A stretch of 64,000 nt of DNA from assembly GCA_964036665.1 (NCBI GenBank), contig OZ038532.1:18565037-18629036 (forward strand), given 5' to 3'. Shown piece by piece: positions 22,201 through 35,037 of this stretch. The notes beneath the pieces were generated by a model. It was not told the origin of the DNA. It ran no database searches and saw only the letters and a program-made list of their open reading frames with translations. The first letter of the stretch is position 1. Every line of letters starts with the position of its first letter. Source of the stretch: Gordius sp. MW1. Its lineage: Eukaryota > Nematomorpha > Gordioida > Gordea > Gordiidae. The position numbers were made by a program, and so were the translations under genes.

Positions 22201-24572
22201 AATTATATCGTGTTTTCCAGAAATAACGGTTGTTATCTTACGACGATTTTGTATCTTTAATATGGCCAGCTTAACTCTTTGCTTTCATTGCAAGTATGAT
22301 GTGTGTTTTGATATAACTTAAATATTAGAGACAATGGGGTTTACTTGCTGAAGCGTAAAAATCTTAATACTATTGGTTTAAAAAATATAGTTTTACTTTT
22401 TTATTGTTATAAGGTGGGATTATTAACCGTTGGTTTTCAAAAAATGTTTATATTGCAAGTTTTTGTGATCGTTTTTGGTCTAAAAGTAAGTAAGATCTTT
22501 TTTTTAAGAAATGCTAAAATTCTATGGACATAAATTTAAGCGATATAGAAACCAAGTGCCGCTGCCTCGCATCGATTGAGATTTCAACTCTAATATATAG
22601 AAAACCCTCATCATTTATGGTAGTAAAATTAAATTCTGATTTATTTTTAGGGTTTTTAGGGGGCTTGTCAATTCAGAGCGATCAAGAAGATGTTAAGGCA
22701 ATTTATTACGCCAACGCTACGACCGAAATAATATACCACGTTTCAACACGAATGAATCTAATTTCCAACGAAAATAACATCCACTTCAAAGTGCGACCCT
22801 ACTATTTTGTTTTAATATAGGATTGATTACCTTGAGTTATATAAAGCAAAGCATGTAATAAAATTTGTTTTTCCTCATAAAAGAATAAGATAGTATAAGT
22901 TAATGAAAACATGTTAAGATATAACTTTTCCGTTGGACTTAAATTGCTTTTTCAAGGCAAATCGCATCAAAACTTGTCGTGGTATAACTGTGATTAATTT
23001 AGAATCAGCATGAAATTTATGAAAATTGGCGGCCATAACAAATTATTTAGATAGATTAAATTATATGGCTATTTGTTCCTTATGCTGGTAATCTCATAAT
23101 ATTACTCATTTAGATATCTTATACGTTTTCATATAGTGTTTATTTTGTAATGCCTCATAATAATAAAAAATCACCTAAGTTAGCACTTTCTAATCTGTTT
23201 TTAAAGCTCATATAGTGAAATGCCCATAATATTTGTTATTTTATGATTTTTAACGCATAAATCACACTGGAATATGGTTTAAAAATATGTTTTTTTATGA
23301 CTCCTTTTTGTCCATTAGCTCAAACACATAGGTAACGACGAGATCCACGTGGTTTGGTGCGATAACGTGCTGGGTTATCGAAAATCCACGATACCCACCG
23401 AATTTTGTGACGTTCTGATCATTATATCTCCCGTGCTCGAATACAATTTATTTAGGATAGGCATCTCTAGCAACCTCGAGGTAACACATCTAGCATGGGC
23501 GTAGCCATTGTTTGAATTAAAGGGGCACAATATTGAAATATGGAGCGGTAAATTGATATTTTTTTTCTAATTTTAACCATATTTTTGGTAAGGATTTTTG
23601 AATTAAAAGGAAGGGGGGTACACTTGACCCTTTATCCTCGACTGACTCCCGATAAGAAATTTTAAGCAGTACAAATTCTCAATTCGAGAAAGAGAAAATT
23701 TTATTTTTGCGATTAGTTTGTTTGGTATCGCGGTTCGTGGGGTGAATCAGACGATGGAATTTGTTGTTTTTCCGTTAAAAATTTTGTTTTTATGCATTTT
23801 CTTTTAAAGTAGATATTAGATGATACCTTACGTTTGTAAATTAATTTGTTTATCTGTTTCATATCTAATTAATATTAATGACAACTGTACGTTTTAGATG
23901 TTTAATTTTAAATAATTTGTTCCTGAAGATTATAAATGGCTGTGTCAGCTTGATAGTTTATTGTATTTTAACTTAGTTTTCCAATTTAATTTATCTAGTT
24001 TGTATTTGAAACAATATTTTGCATGGATTCATTGGTGTAGGAAGCGCAGTTTGGTCCCTTATTTGATGGAGCCCTGGTTGACGAGTCTTGCCTCGCACCT
24101 CTAATGCGGGAAACGGTGTTAAACGCCAGTCGGGTCAAAAAGGCGTGCACTCAATCGTTTCAACACAAGTAACTTTACTTTAAATTGTTCCTTAAAAGAA
24201 ATTATTAAGGCTATGTTACTTAATTTACAATAAAAAAACAATTGCTTCAGCTCTTTTAGACCTATGTTAAATGCCTAACATTTATTAATAAAAATATGAA
24301 TCGCCGTTTTAAATAAATCTTTTTCCCTATATTGTGTACTTTTATGTGATTTCCTTTTTTTAAGCCATTTTCTGGAAAAATAAAACGATATAACATGATA
24401 TTTTTTATTTGTTATAATTTTATCTAGTTACCAAACTAGGACCAAATGTTTGGCGAATATTGTCTCTCAACACACACAACCTGCCACCTTTGAACAGCTA
24501 GTATTTTCCACTTTTTACCCTCACAAAGAACCAAATACGCTTCAAAAACGCATGGAATTATTACAGACATGA
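19281..24572 (+). CDS. RALGAPA1: Ral GTPase-activating protein subunit alpha-like, C-terminal part (8 exons)
   Basis: Exons 19281-19474, 20480-20655, 21204-21428, 22009-22154, 22651-22790, 23319-23480, 24041-24168 and 24428-24572 join in phase to a TGA at 24570. The GAP domain begins with [14 protein letters not shown], across the 21428/22009 junction. It continues with [59 protein letters not shown] and a C-terminal TFEQLVFS. This is the Rap/RalGAP fold in the order of RALGAPA1/2. The Asn of the GNDE motif, the catalytic asparagine of this GAP class, is kept. RalGAP-alpha works with a beta subunit to speed GTP hydrolysis on RalA/B. Most exon ends have GT/AG sites; the first donor (gtttga, 19475) is weak. 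Upstream exons lie outside, except perhaps 2168-2369. The choice between RALGAPA1 and RALGAPA2 is not resolved. Confidence 0.85.
20755..20890. mobile_element. Short MITE with CATGGGCGTAGCC ends
   Basis: Starts catgggcgtagccaagg and ends gctggctacgcccatg (inverted match), 136 bp, with a ccctccctaaatcattattgcccc-type interior. It belongs to the family at 32028-32187. It lies in the intron after the 20480-20655 exon. No clear target duplication. Confidence 0.65.
20967..20986. repeat. Isolated terminus of the 58389-60078 TIR element family
   Basis: The 20-bp ttgctatgcaatttatgggc word equals the left terminus of the complete copy. The following sequence is unrelated, so this is a solo end or a decayed copy. 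Confidence 0.5.
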
Positions 24573-24976
24573 GCAAACTTATATCGCTAGTGAAGGTTTA
24601 CAGTTATAACATTCATTTTGCCTGCTTTATTAATAAAATTAACTTTTTAACGCGTCTCATGTGATACTTTTATCAATTAATTTGGATAAAACGTACATTT
24701 TGGAAATTAAAATGTGATATTTAAATTTCAACGATTTTTAAATAACTATCATTTATTATATTTACACATATTGGCTTTGTTTTTCAAGATTGGTGACCGA
24801 TCTGGATTTAAAGATTCATATTTACCTTACATCGCCTTAAGTATAAAACTGAACTGTTACAATGTGTTATAGTTAAGGATAATACCAATGTTATTATGCA
24901 TGTGTATAATTTGTTTACACCGACTCACAAATTCTATCACCTAAATTATATAATATTTATAAGATTGTTTACTAAT
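24573..24976. other. RALGAPA 3' region
   Basis: AT-rich and non-coding. A canonical AATAAA lies at 24632-24637, 60 bp after the stop codon, and is a plausible polyadenylation signal. Nothing else seen. Confidence 0.5.
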
Positions 24977-25442
24977 TGTAATAACCTACGTTATTATTAT
25001 AAAGACAATGTTTGTTTCTTACCTTACAATTACTTTACTCATAATTTATTTCATAGATAATTTATTTTCCCAATAAGAATCGGCGAGGAATATTATATGT
25101 TATGGATAATCTTAAAAACGAGAAAAAACTACATCATATGTTATGTTGTGAACAAAAGATTATAATTGACCAATAATAACGCGCGTATGGATATCTACAT
25201 CTACACGTGATGTATATCTACGCGTCTGGATATAGATCGGAGTTAAAATGCGTAAGAGCAATGGGGAGGGGGAGAGGGACTACGCGTGTACAGACTTTAC
25301 TAAATATGCAAACTAAGATGAGGGGGGGGGTTTGTGTGAGTGTGCCATGATACAACATTCTCCACAAAGAGCATACATTTCCCGTACTCTCTTGCAAGCG
25401 CAGCTGTGCTTTCTACTCATAATGTAGTCAGCGACTACAACA
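24977..25442. repeat. LTR (3' LTR in element orientation)
   Basis: 466 bp, TG...CA, paired with 26975-27441. The few differences seen suggest recent insertion. The short frames inside it are by-products. Confidence 0.85.
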
Positions 25443-25485
25443 CCATACCCTTCACGATAACCTCCACCGACCTGATCGTTAACTT

Positions 25486-25785
25486 CTAAGCCCTGTCGTC
25501 GAATTTGAGTTGTTGACCTCGATTTGTATTGAACATTACCAGGCTCGTTTTCCTGTTCGGTCTTGATTGGTCTTCTCGATTTAATTTCGTCGTTGACCGT
25601 AAAAATTGAAACGCAAGCCGCTCCTCTATAAGAGCCGCTAGCCTCTCGACCAAAGCGTACGATATCTCCGTTAAATTATAGGTGACGTCGCTATACCACA
25701 TATCAGCTATCGGCGCCGACATAGGCACCAGCGACATCACTAAGTGTAAAAAAACTGTCATCAGGCGTATCTCGCATAAATGCAA
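25486..25785 (-). CDS. Short ORF inside LTR element 1, unrecognised
   Basis: 99 codons on the element's sense strand, near the 3' LTR. It has a hydrophobic start (MTVFLHLVMSLVPM), a YNLTEISYALVERLAALIEERLAF amphipathic segment and a basic tail. A damaged counterpart lies at about 53640-53770 and 53380-53440 in element 2, interrupted in the middle. I do not recognise it. It may be the residue of a Gag or of another retroelement protein. Confidence 0.25.
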   Translation of the reverse strand: MHLCEIRLMTVFLHLVMSLVPMSAPIADMWYSDVTYNLTEISYALVERLAALIEERLAFQFLRSTTKLNREDQSRPNRKTSLVMFNTNRGQQLKFDDRA

Positions 25786-26374
25786 CTCCGCCTACCATAA
25801 TCACCTGGGAGCTATGAACTCCATAACGGTAACCTTGGACCTGACAACGATGGTATTAACTTCCCTTCGCACATGCGAGGTAATTAACTCCAACAAATTA
25901 ATCAATCATGCGCACGGGCAATTTGCCCACCCAGAAAACTCGACCTCATCAAACCTAATATAAAGGTGATAGGGCATAAAGCCAAAAAAACAGGTCATAA
26001 CAGGCAATAAGCCTCCGAATTAATTAAACACGTCCGTAGACGTCGCACCCGTAGGCGCCACACCCGAAAGTGTACCGACGATTAACGTCGAAAAACTAAT
26101 TAATTCGCTTCTGGCTATACGTGCGCTCATGCATATCCGAAACCTCGTTCTACACGTTAAATACCACAGCGTCATCTTGTCCACCAGCAGGTACCGACAG
26201 AATTTTCCAGAACTGCAATAGCGTTCTACAGCACCGGAATTACACACTCTCGGCGCTCTATTTCGCACTGTCAGATACCAGCTGATCAATCAAGGACAAT
26301 GACGGATAGCGATTGACGGTCACATGCGCGTCATTCATATTTAAAAAATATTAAATAAATTCCATGCGAAAAAA

Positions 26375-26625
26375 GGAATCCCATTCATAATGCCAATCAT
26401 CCACAATGCCAATGACTGTATTATTTTTAAGTAATAGCTCATTATACAGTTAATTCTATTATAATGATTATATTATATCTATGTGTACTAATTGTACTTA
26501 TAATATTCCCTAACCCTAGCCCTAACACTAACTTTAACCCTAACCCTACCCCTTAACTTTGTTTTGATTGGTTAAGCCATTGGCGGTCTAAAGCATTGGC
26601 ATTATGGACGATTGGCATTGTGAAC
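26375..26625. mobile_element. Small palindromic insertion with interstitial telomere-like repeats
   Basis: The ends carry inverted cataatgccaatc...cacaatgccaatg words (about 26386-26415 and 26592-26625). The sister LTR element lacks this block: at about 55570 its flanking sequence runs straight through. The flanks show a gaaaaaag-like duplication, so it inserted after the two LTR elements separated. The interior includes CCCTAA repeats (26508-26552). Confidence 0.5.
26508..26552. repeat. Degenerate CCCTAA telomere-like array
   Basis: Several ccctaa/ccctag/ccctac words in 45 bp, matching the TTAGGG telomere unit on the minus strand. A shorter TTAGGG pair occurs at 58531-58545. Confidence 0.5.
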
Positions 26626-26974
26626 AGAAGCGGAAAAAAGCAAAAGCGAAAAAATTTGAAGGAATAAAACATGCATTATAAAAAATGATTACCTTCGCGC
26701 GATTCTATTGGGACTTAAGCACTAATTTATAAAGTTTCAAAATACTGCCATACTCATCGTATTTAAAAATTAAAAATATTGCCACACCCTTCTTAATACC
26801 CAAAAATGAATGTTAAAATAGCAATCTAAATCGTTGCATTCTTTATATTTTAATCCTAATATTTCTGGATTAACATTACACCAACCAAAAATAAAATAAA
26901 TAAACACAATAAACATTATCTTTTCATATTTAAAGCTTATTAAATTCAAATGTATCCATTTTTTCTGACGCCAC

Positions 26975-27441
26975 TGTAATAACCTACGTTATTATTATAA
27001 AGACAATGTTTGTTTCTTACCTTACAATTACTTTACTCATAATTTATTTCATAGATAATTTATTTTCCCAATAAGAATCGGCGAGGAATATTATATGTTA
27101 TGGATAATCTTAAAAACGAGAAAAAACTACATCATATGTTATGTTGTGAACAAAAGATTATAATTGACCAATAATAACGCGCGTATGGATATCTACATCT
27201 ACACGTGATGTATATCTACGCGTCTGGATATAGATCGGAGTTAAAATGCGTAAGAGCAATGGGGAGGGGGAGAGGGACTACGCGTGTACAGACTTTACTA
27301 AATATGCAAACTAAGATGAGGGGGGGGGGTTTGTGTGAGTGTGCCATGATACAACATTCTCCACAAAGAGCATACATTTCCCGTACTCTCTTGCAAGCGC
27401 AGCTGTGCTTTCTACTCATAATGTAGTCAGCGACTACAACA
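26975..27441. repeat. LTR (5' LTR in element orientation)
   Basis: Partner of 24977-25442. The primer-binding-site match lies just inside it, on its left. Confidence 0.85.
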
Positions 27442-27446
27442 CTAAT

Positions 27447-29756
27447 AAAATCATTAATTATGCGTATATATATAAAATATTACCAATAAATGTTTTTCAA
27501 TTACGACGACACCAAAAATTAAGATCTTCGAAATAACCAAAAATAAATCGCAACGGGGTTAAGATGCCTTTATAATGAAACTAAGTATAGTGCCTAGCTT
27601 CCAAAAGTGCCCTCACTCCACACTTTATTTATTAATCAGTTTTATATTAACAGAAACTCTTGATGAATGGTAGTGATCTCTAACTTTATGAATTAACTAA
27701 ATCAATGATACCCAAATTAGGCAAGTTAATAAAGGGATACGCTGGAGGCAAGGGGGTTGACAGGGGGCAATGGTTTGTTAAATAACATTTTGTATATTGT
27801 AATAATACTTTTAAAGTATATATAATACAACAAGTAGTTTATGTTAAAATTAAAAAACATGTTAAATTAAGCCTATAAATGAGTTTAAAAAAAAACATTT
27901 GTATAATCAAGAGTTTAACGAAGGAAATTTTGGTTGTAAATTTATGCAAAATAATTATGAGATCAATTAATCTAATTAAAGCGAAATAAATTTAAAACCT
28001 TCGATATTAATTATATTTAAAAGTAGGTTTATCAAACGCAAGTCTTATTTAAATTTGTGTTGCAAAAACGGCTGGGTTTTGTTTGGCCGACCTTTGTTAT
28101 CACTAAGGCTAACGGTTGACTCTGGTATGTTTTTCAAATTTATACTAAACTTCGTGGTCGACTAAGAAAAATAGACCAAAAAATCTATGGCCTGTTTATG
28201 TTTAGTTGACTAAAACCAAAGGTCTACCAAACGAAACCCAGCCGTCTTTAGAATAATAATTAAATTAGGTGATCTACCTTGATGCCTTTCTTTAAAACTT
28301 ACCACATTATAACCGTAAAACTATCTGATTGTGTTATTGATCCTATTTATGAAAGCAAAATTTATTGGAGTAAAAACAGATGAAGTAATCAAAATCCAAT
28401 TAAAATTTGTCTGCAAACTTATAACAAAAATGAATTGAGTATATCGCGCGCGGCGTTAATTTTGCCTAAACCTTACAAATTTTGGGTCAAAAAAACAAAA
28501 AATTTTCTTCAAGCTCATCCATCTAACTAATAAGATTAACTTTCATCATTTTATATAAAACGCGTTAATTTGAGGTAGGAGGGGGATTAACCTTTGATTA
28601 CTCAGCTCTTCGGCGTCTTCGGAAATTAAACCCCATCCAGTATTATTTTACACAAAATTATTGCAATTTCAATTGTCCCAAATAGATAAACATATTTTTA
28701 GATGTATGATATTAGACTCACTTGGAAATATAAAATATCAAATTTTTGACTGCGGTGGAGATTAAATTTGAGCATTTTGTAAATCTAATTTTAAAAATAT
28801 AGTAAACCAACGTTCATCATTTTTTCTCTGTCTCTATAAAATTTTTATATTAATTAAAGTAAAAGGGTAGCATATCATCTCACCTTTCAACCATAAATTT
28901 TGTAATTTTCATAACAAATTTTACACACGATATTTATTCAACAATACATAGTATCATAAAAATCACGATCCGCTCGCTAAACATAAATTGATGGTAAAAA
29001 ATGCTGCACTATATGCAAGTTGTCCAAAGGGCGGCGCAAGGGAAGGGAAGGATCTTTACTAATTTACCAGGCTCAAGCGAAACGAGTAACTTGTGGGGCT
29101 AGTTACGTCAACCACTTCGATGAGAGTATCGTGTTCTAGACCCAATTCTAGCGCAAAGTTTGAAAATGACAAAGCTTTAGCCATAAGCAACGCGATAAAC
29201 TACGCTAACAAAAAAGTTATAATCGCAATTATGTTCCTTGTTCTAATTAGGAATTTATCTTAGGTCATTGTCATGAACAATATGTTGGTCAGTGCTAAAA
29301 CGATACTGGGTTAATGAGGGTGGTCGTGGATGGAGACCCAAATTGTATAATTACTATGAGATATCTAAAATGGTCAAATTTATCAACTTTGTCCGCATAA
29401 TATTGTAATTTTACTACGTAAATTGCTGTATTTAATTTGTTGTGTAATTTATCATGGCAGCCCGAATTCTCCCCTTTTTTTAAGCATCTCGTGGCCTTTT
29501 GAACTGATTAAGGGAGTGTTAACTAGATTTAAATATTGCGGAGTAAAACAATATTAGGGCCATTCCATGTCGAATTGTAATAAAAAAGACGATATAAGAT
29601 AGATCTCAGGTTTTTGGTGAGGGTGTGGGCCTCATACATTGTTATAATTTCTGATGCCGTTAGGTTATCGCCGTTTAAATGGCGGAAATCACACTCGAAG
29701 GGTTCCATTGCATTTACTAATTTATCATTTTTTCTAAAACACTGTCATCTTGAATT
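27447..29756. other. Intergenic stretch between the RALGAPA and UBA3 3' ends
   Basis: AT-rich with no convincing exon on either strand. It contains the MITE at 28069-28244. The nearest genes converge on it. Confidence 0.4.
28069..28244. mobile_element. MITE with CGGCTGGGTTT termini
   Basis: Begins cggctgggttttgtttggcc and ends with the inverted complement (ccaaacgaaacccagccg), about 176 bp with partial internal fold-back (gacctttg / caaaggtc). No clear target duplication, and no family assigned. Confidence 0.6.
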
Positions 29757-32700
29757 TTAGTGTATCTTGATCCAAAAAATCTCTACAACAAATATTTGGG
29801 GAAACATGTCGACCGCGTGATTAATACAAACGAGAGAAGCAACCTTACAAATATTACCTTTGAGAGTTTTGTCTAAATTTGGGCGTGTCACAGCTTCCAA
29901 TTGTTTCGTTGCCTCCATGTAAAGAGTTCTCCTTTTCCCTTCAACTAACGTCGTTATGCCCGGTGATTTCATTTGGCTATTGTAGAACATTAATAAAATA
30001 TAAATGTATTTAGAATTATGTTATAGACAATAATATGGTATACAACTTAGGTCTATAAAATAATTATAATAAAAACCTTTTCCACAAATAATTATTATAT
30101 TACAAAAAACGTGTTCTTACTTTAAATCAAAATCATGATAGGCTTAGGAAAAAGGTGGGATATTTTGTATGGCATTTAATTACTTTATCACTTAACACAC
30201 CATACCATTACAATATTTAAAGCTATATACCAATCTGTTTAAAAATCAATTGCCTGTGATCCCTTAATAAGTGAAAAGCTTACTAAGAGCTGTCCTGTTT
30301 CAAAAAGTCTACTATTTGACCCAAATGATCTAAGGGTGTAGCCTTGATGATTCTGGCGTTCTGACCACACACCAAACAATATTCCTATTAAAATGCAAAA
30401 TCAACAATCAAAAGTTAAAAAAATATGCGAGCAAGGAGATTAATGAACATAAAAAATCTAGCTTAATATTCAAGTTTGCTTAAAAAGCCATAATTAAAAT
30501 GTGAATTACCTTTTTCTCAGTTTGATAGTTGTAGCAGTACACGCCGTCTGTATCATTGAAAAGGAAATTGTTTATCGGAGGAAAACAACTGCAAAGAAAA
30601 AGCAAAGTTGAAAAATTAATTATATGACCATAAGCTAGATATAGGATAATTTACTAACCTTGTTGCTATTTTAAAGGCTTCGTTAGCGCAGACGGCTACA
30701 AGGGTTATAAAATAAAAAACTATAAGTTTATGTATAAGAAAAATAGCATAAAACGGTGATAATTAATCACTTTTTACATTCGATAAGATAAAAAATTTAT
30801 GGGTAAAAAATGTTAGTAGCAAAAGCTAATTTAAATGATTTAGTTAATAAATCTAAACCTTGATTTGCCATGAGGCATAATATTCATACTAATATTCTTA
30901 CTATCGAGAAATATTAAAATTAAAAATCTTTATCTTCTTGATCAATTTTTTCATTATATACAAGTTATTAAACGGTTTCGAAAAAACAGTGAAATATCAA
31001 GACTATTATAACCAAACAAGTTTAACATGTATTAAAAGTTTTAATATTAATTTTACAGGCTAAAATTCGTCCAAAATTACATAATTTTCCTTAAAAATAA
31101 TTGATTTATTTACCCGCGATGACTGCATTGGTAGAAGCGACGGCAGGTACTATTCTCTTGATAACCCCTTCAAATAAAAGAATGTCATCTAATGCCAATG
31201 ATAAATTAATGTACCTTGTGTTAAAGAAAGGGTAACTCCTCGTATGTTGTAAGCGTTGGCCCGTTCACAACTTCGCTCATGTATCCATTTAATATGTTCG
31301 GGATCGTCTCCATCTATCGCGACATCACCTTAATTCACATCGTTAAATTTGTAAAAATGTTCTTAAACACAAAAATAAGGGTTGGGATTATCGCTTCATG
31401 TGAATATAAGATGAGCATGGGCTTATAATTAGGCTGTGTCAGTGGCGTAGCCAGGATTTTCTCCCGGGGGGGGAATTTCCAAATTTTTTTTGTAACATTA
31501 TTATTTCAACATCAAAAAAAAATATAAACATTAGATATTTTTTTCGGGGGGGGGGGAATTTCCCGTTTCCCCCCCCCCCGCTGGCTACGCCACTGGGCTG
31601 TGTAGATTAAATTTATAGAAAGATTAAAAACACTCCCGTGGATTTCAATAATCAAAATGATAAAAATATAACAATTTATAACTGTTTTTAAATTAAAAAT
31701 TTTAAAAAGATTTAGAGCTAAAAAACTCAGTTCGGCAAAATAAATAACAGTTTCTACAATAATTTTTACAAGACGATGGACCAAGATACGTAGGTATTTT
31801 ATGTTTTCAAAATGGCATGCCAAGGACTAAATCGCAATTAACCCAAAATAGTTATCCTTTGTAATTTAGAAAACTCCAAACAGCTCTCAACTAAACAGTT
31901 ATAAAAGACCTTACGAGACAGACATTTTATAATTTTTGTCACATAGATGACAATTATTACATATGAATTATTTTCATGAGGACAATAAAATAAAGAGAGA
32001 AGGCGACAACTGTATAAATATTAAAGACATGGGCGTAGCCAGCATTAGAATAGGGGGGCAATAATAATTTAGGGAGGGGCAAAATGATCCTTTTCCAAAA
32101 TTCTAACAATATTTTCAATAAATTTTTGGATTTAGAGAGGGGCAGCCGCCTCTTCCTTCACCCCCCCCCCCTTTGGCTACGCCCATGATTGGAGATTTAA
32201 TAATATATGATTGGAAAGGTGTTCTTACTTCCAAACGGTTCATCCTTGTCCCATTGTAGCATCCTGACGTACTCTACGCAATGTTCCGGCAATCTGGGAG
32301 TGTGAGCGATTGTACATAGCGGAAATGTTGTCTGTAATAAAAGTTTTACCAAGAAATCGAGAATGATATAGGAAACTAATTCAACAATAGAAAAGGCGGG
32401 TTATATAACGATTAAAAATTTATATTCACAAAGAACCGAAATGGGATTTATAATAATAATGTAAGAATCAAAATATTTTAGGGAGATGTATTGTTTTTAT
32501 TCCTAATTAAATTATAGAGCTTTTGAAAGATTCAATCGCAAAACAAATTTTTCATACGTTTTTTAACATTTTTTAGGACAAATAAAAAGCTATCTCCCTT
32601 TAAATAAAGTTTTATAGTTTATTTTCATAATTATCTACTGCCATTGAGAATTTCAAAATTGTCCCAATAGATTCCATGCAATTTGCAATTATAAAAGACA

Positions 32701-35037
32701 TGTTAAAATAAGGTCTCTAAATGCTTTTTACCAAATTAGTCTATGATCTTCCAGAAAGTATTACGGAAAAGCGCATAGAAAAATCTATAAAAACCTCCTA
32801 AAACATTTAAAACCTCTGGTAGGTGTTCTAATAACATATTAAAATTTACGATTTTGGCACAAAAAAGGTTAAATTTATTTACTTTTCTAATAAATTACTT
32901 TTAAAAAATCTATTAAAAAATCCTTTTGGTTAAGCAGTTATAAAATAAGATACTTGAGGGGGGTAGAGATCTAGGGTACAATCCAGGCATGCAGTTATAC
33001 CAGGAAAGATAACTCTAACATTGCCTTTAAAGCCCTCGGTCCCTCCATCTACAAGTGGTATTACAGATGATGAGTCTAGGTTGCCGTCTTGGTCATACTT
33101 AAGCAGTGAAACCTAATTTATAAAGTAAAAGGCTGATAAAACAATAGAAACTTTATAAGTAAAACAACAACAAAAATCGAGGGTTCGTATTTAAATGCCC
33201 AAATTCTCAATATTCTACAACTGATAACAAATTTACAGCTTATCCCATTTTCAATAAAAGTTCAATTACAATAACACTTTAATTTGTAAAGTAAAATTAA
33301 TCATTAATTTGTAAATAACGGAGCCCAAGTAATTATATTTTGATTTTAAATTTTATAATTCAATTACGGAAAAAAAATTTTCAATGCAAAAACTTTGAAA
33401 AAAATTATGTTTTGCCCCCCCCCTCCAATTGAACTTTTAAACGTTTTGCCCGCCCCTCCCCTAAAAACCTGGCTCCGCCCATGAACATGTCTAAAATCTA
33501 TAAGATCAAGCTAGTAATTTGGCCGAGTACAGGGTAGTGATAATGGTGAAATTAAATGACAAGCAAATTGAGGCAAAAAGGTTGAGCTAAAAATTGAGAA
33601 ACTTATGGCAATGGTAATAAATGTGTCCAATTCTTAGGTGTATATATTGATTTTTGTGGAAGCAAAAACAATAATCATTTTATTCAAAAGTTTTCCCATG
33701 GAAAATTTAAAGAATTTATCTGCATTTCTTTAACTTTATGCTTGAAAAATCTGCTAAAAATAAAAACAATAATTTTGCCAATTACCAGCATATTATTGAT
33801 CCACCTTCGAGCAACGATGGAATCTAACCCACAAACAACTAGATGGTATTCTAAGAAAAACAATGTAAAATACTCTAATTATTATATTATATATATATAT
33901 ATATAAATATGTAAATGTAATCAAAATTTAATTTCCAGTGAGAAACAATTAAATAAGGGCAAAAAGAAAGAAGAAACCAAAAATAAAAACAAGCAAAGTC
34001 AAGATTGGGTCCCTTTTTAATAATATAAAAACATTGCAAATAAATTCTAATGCTGTGCCTACTAATTATTTGAATATTTAAATGGCTTATATCTAAGCAA
34101 AAATTACAATAAAATAGTCATTTGCATTTGAATTTCCAATGTTGTCATAAAATTAGAACAAATTTGGTAAGGGGAAAGGTTGTATTTTTTATATGAGGCA
34201 AAACTTTTTTATTAATGTAAATTTTGTTACAATCTTTAAATTAAGGGGAAGGGGGCAGACTATTTAAAGGTATAAATTCAAAAAATTGACATGTATATTT
34301 TAAAATTATTTTATCCACCCCCCGCCCCTTATTTTCAAGTAATATAATTTTCCTTAATTATGCCATATTTACAAATACTGTAAAGCTCACTTGAGTAAAA
34401 TTTTGAATCAAAATCTTGGATTTTATTGTTGTAGGGAGTGACTAAGCATTCGGGCCTTCTCATCTTTATATAAGATGCTGCCACTTCAGCTTTTGATTTA
34501 CCAATATCAGTTTCTCTAGTGATAAAAAAATTTTAAATTGGAACAAATTAACAACTAACAAAGATATGCTTAAGTAATTTACATACTCTATATTACAAAA
34601 TTAACATAAATAAAATAATTTTCTCAACAAATATAAACACTAGCATGGCACTGGGTAATAAAATGGTTGTCAAACATAGTATTTAGATTTTTCTTACCTA
34701 AATAAAAATTGCCTATTGAGATTGCTGAGCTCAATTGTATCCATGTCTATAAGATCTATGTTGGAAAAGCTCAGGAGAGCCTAATTTGGTAGCAATTTAA
34801 ATAACTAATTAATTATATACTAAATTCTTTAGAATCTCGCATCCTAATCCTCCTGCACCTATTACCAATACTCTAAAAACGTTTCTTAAAAAATTAAGGT
34901 TCTTTGATATAATAGGATATGTCCATTTTGTATGAATATACTTCAGGCCCAGGCGTAAAATCAGGATGGTTGAATAGTTTACTACCACTATTATCCAAAA
35001 TGCAAGCAATATTATTCAGATCTATATTTTGGTCCAT
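29757..35037 (-). CDS. UBA3: NEDD8-activating enzyme E1 catalytic subunit (13 exons, complete)
   Basis: Minus-strand exons (high to low): 35037-34942, 34901-34821, 34780-34698, 34515-34391, 33850-33786, 33112-32954, 32331-32229, 31328-31215, 31167-31114, 30695-30659, 30588-30510, 30384-30284 and 29976-29757. All joins are in phase with GT/AG sites and give 438 aa (human UBA3 is about 460). The nucleotide-binding loop GAGGLG is at residues 47-52. [30 protein letters not shown] and [11 protein letters not shown] follow. Zinc pairs are CLDC (192/195) and CLVC (335/338). The thioester Cys is C209 in [16 protein letters not shown]. The C-terminal domain has [13 protein letters not shown]. With NAE1 the protein adenylates NEDD8 and passes it to UBC12 for cullin neddylation. 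The N-terminus is shorter than in vertebrates, and intron 1 is only 40 nt. No break was seen. Confidence 0.95.
31432..31603. mobile_element. hAT-type MITE, CAGTGGCGTAGCC ends, in UBA3 intron 7
   Basis: The element is 31440-31595, starting cagtggcgtagccagg and ending with inverted ggctacgccactg. Perfect 8-bp duplications ggctgtgt lie at 31432-31439 and 31596-31603. The interior is G/C-run rich (gggggggg, ccccccccc). It lies between UBA3 exons 7 and 8, so it is removed by splicing. Confidence 0.85.
32020..32195. mobile_element. hAT-like MITE, CATGGGCGTAGCC ends, in UBA3 intron 7
   Basis: The element is 32028-32187, starting catgggcgtagccagc and ending ggctacgcccatg. The flanks attaaaga and attggaga match at 6 of 8 positions, an eroded duplication. 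The interior has the gggcaataataatttagggaggggc word shared with 20755-20890. Confidence 0.7.

Larger units (their letters stand above)
24972..27446 (-). mobile_element. Short LTR retrotransposon 1 (non-autonomous), with 5-bp target duplication
   Basis: LTRs at 24977-25442 and 26975-27441 begin TG and end CA and are nearly identical. Target duplications ctaat lie at 24972-24976 and 27442-27446. On the minus strand the 5' LTR is followed after one base by tggcgtcagaa, a close match to the TGGTGTCAGAA primer site of a leucine tRNA, so the element runs right to left. The 1.5-kb interior has only short frames and no RT, protease or integrase, so it needs help from another element. The second member is 52748-56364. 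A small palindromic insertion (about 26375-26625) is absent from the sister copy. Confidence 0.85.

Noticed and set aside
26508..26552. True telomere or chromosome end
   Set aside because: The array is short, degenerate and inside a small insertion within an LTR element. The flanking sequence continues on both sides.
27205..27426. Frames inside the LTRs of element 1
   Set aside because: LTR sequence with no recognisable domain. The same frame is not maintained in the partner LTR.
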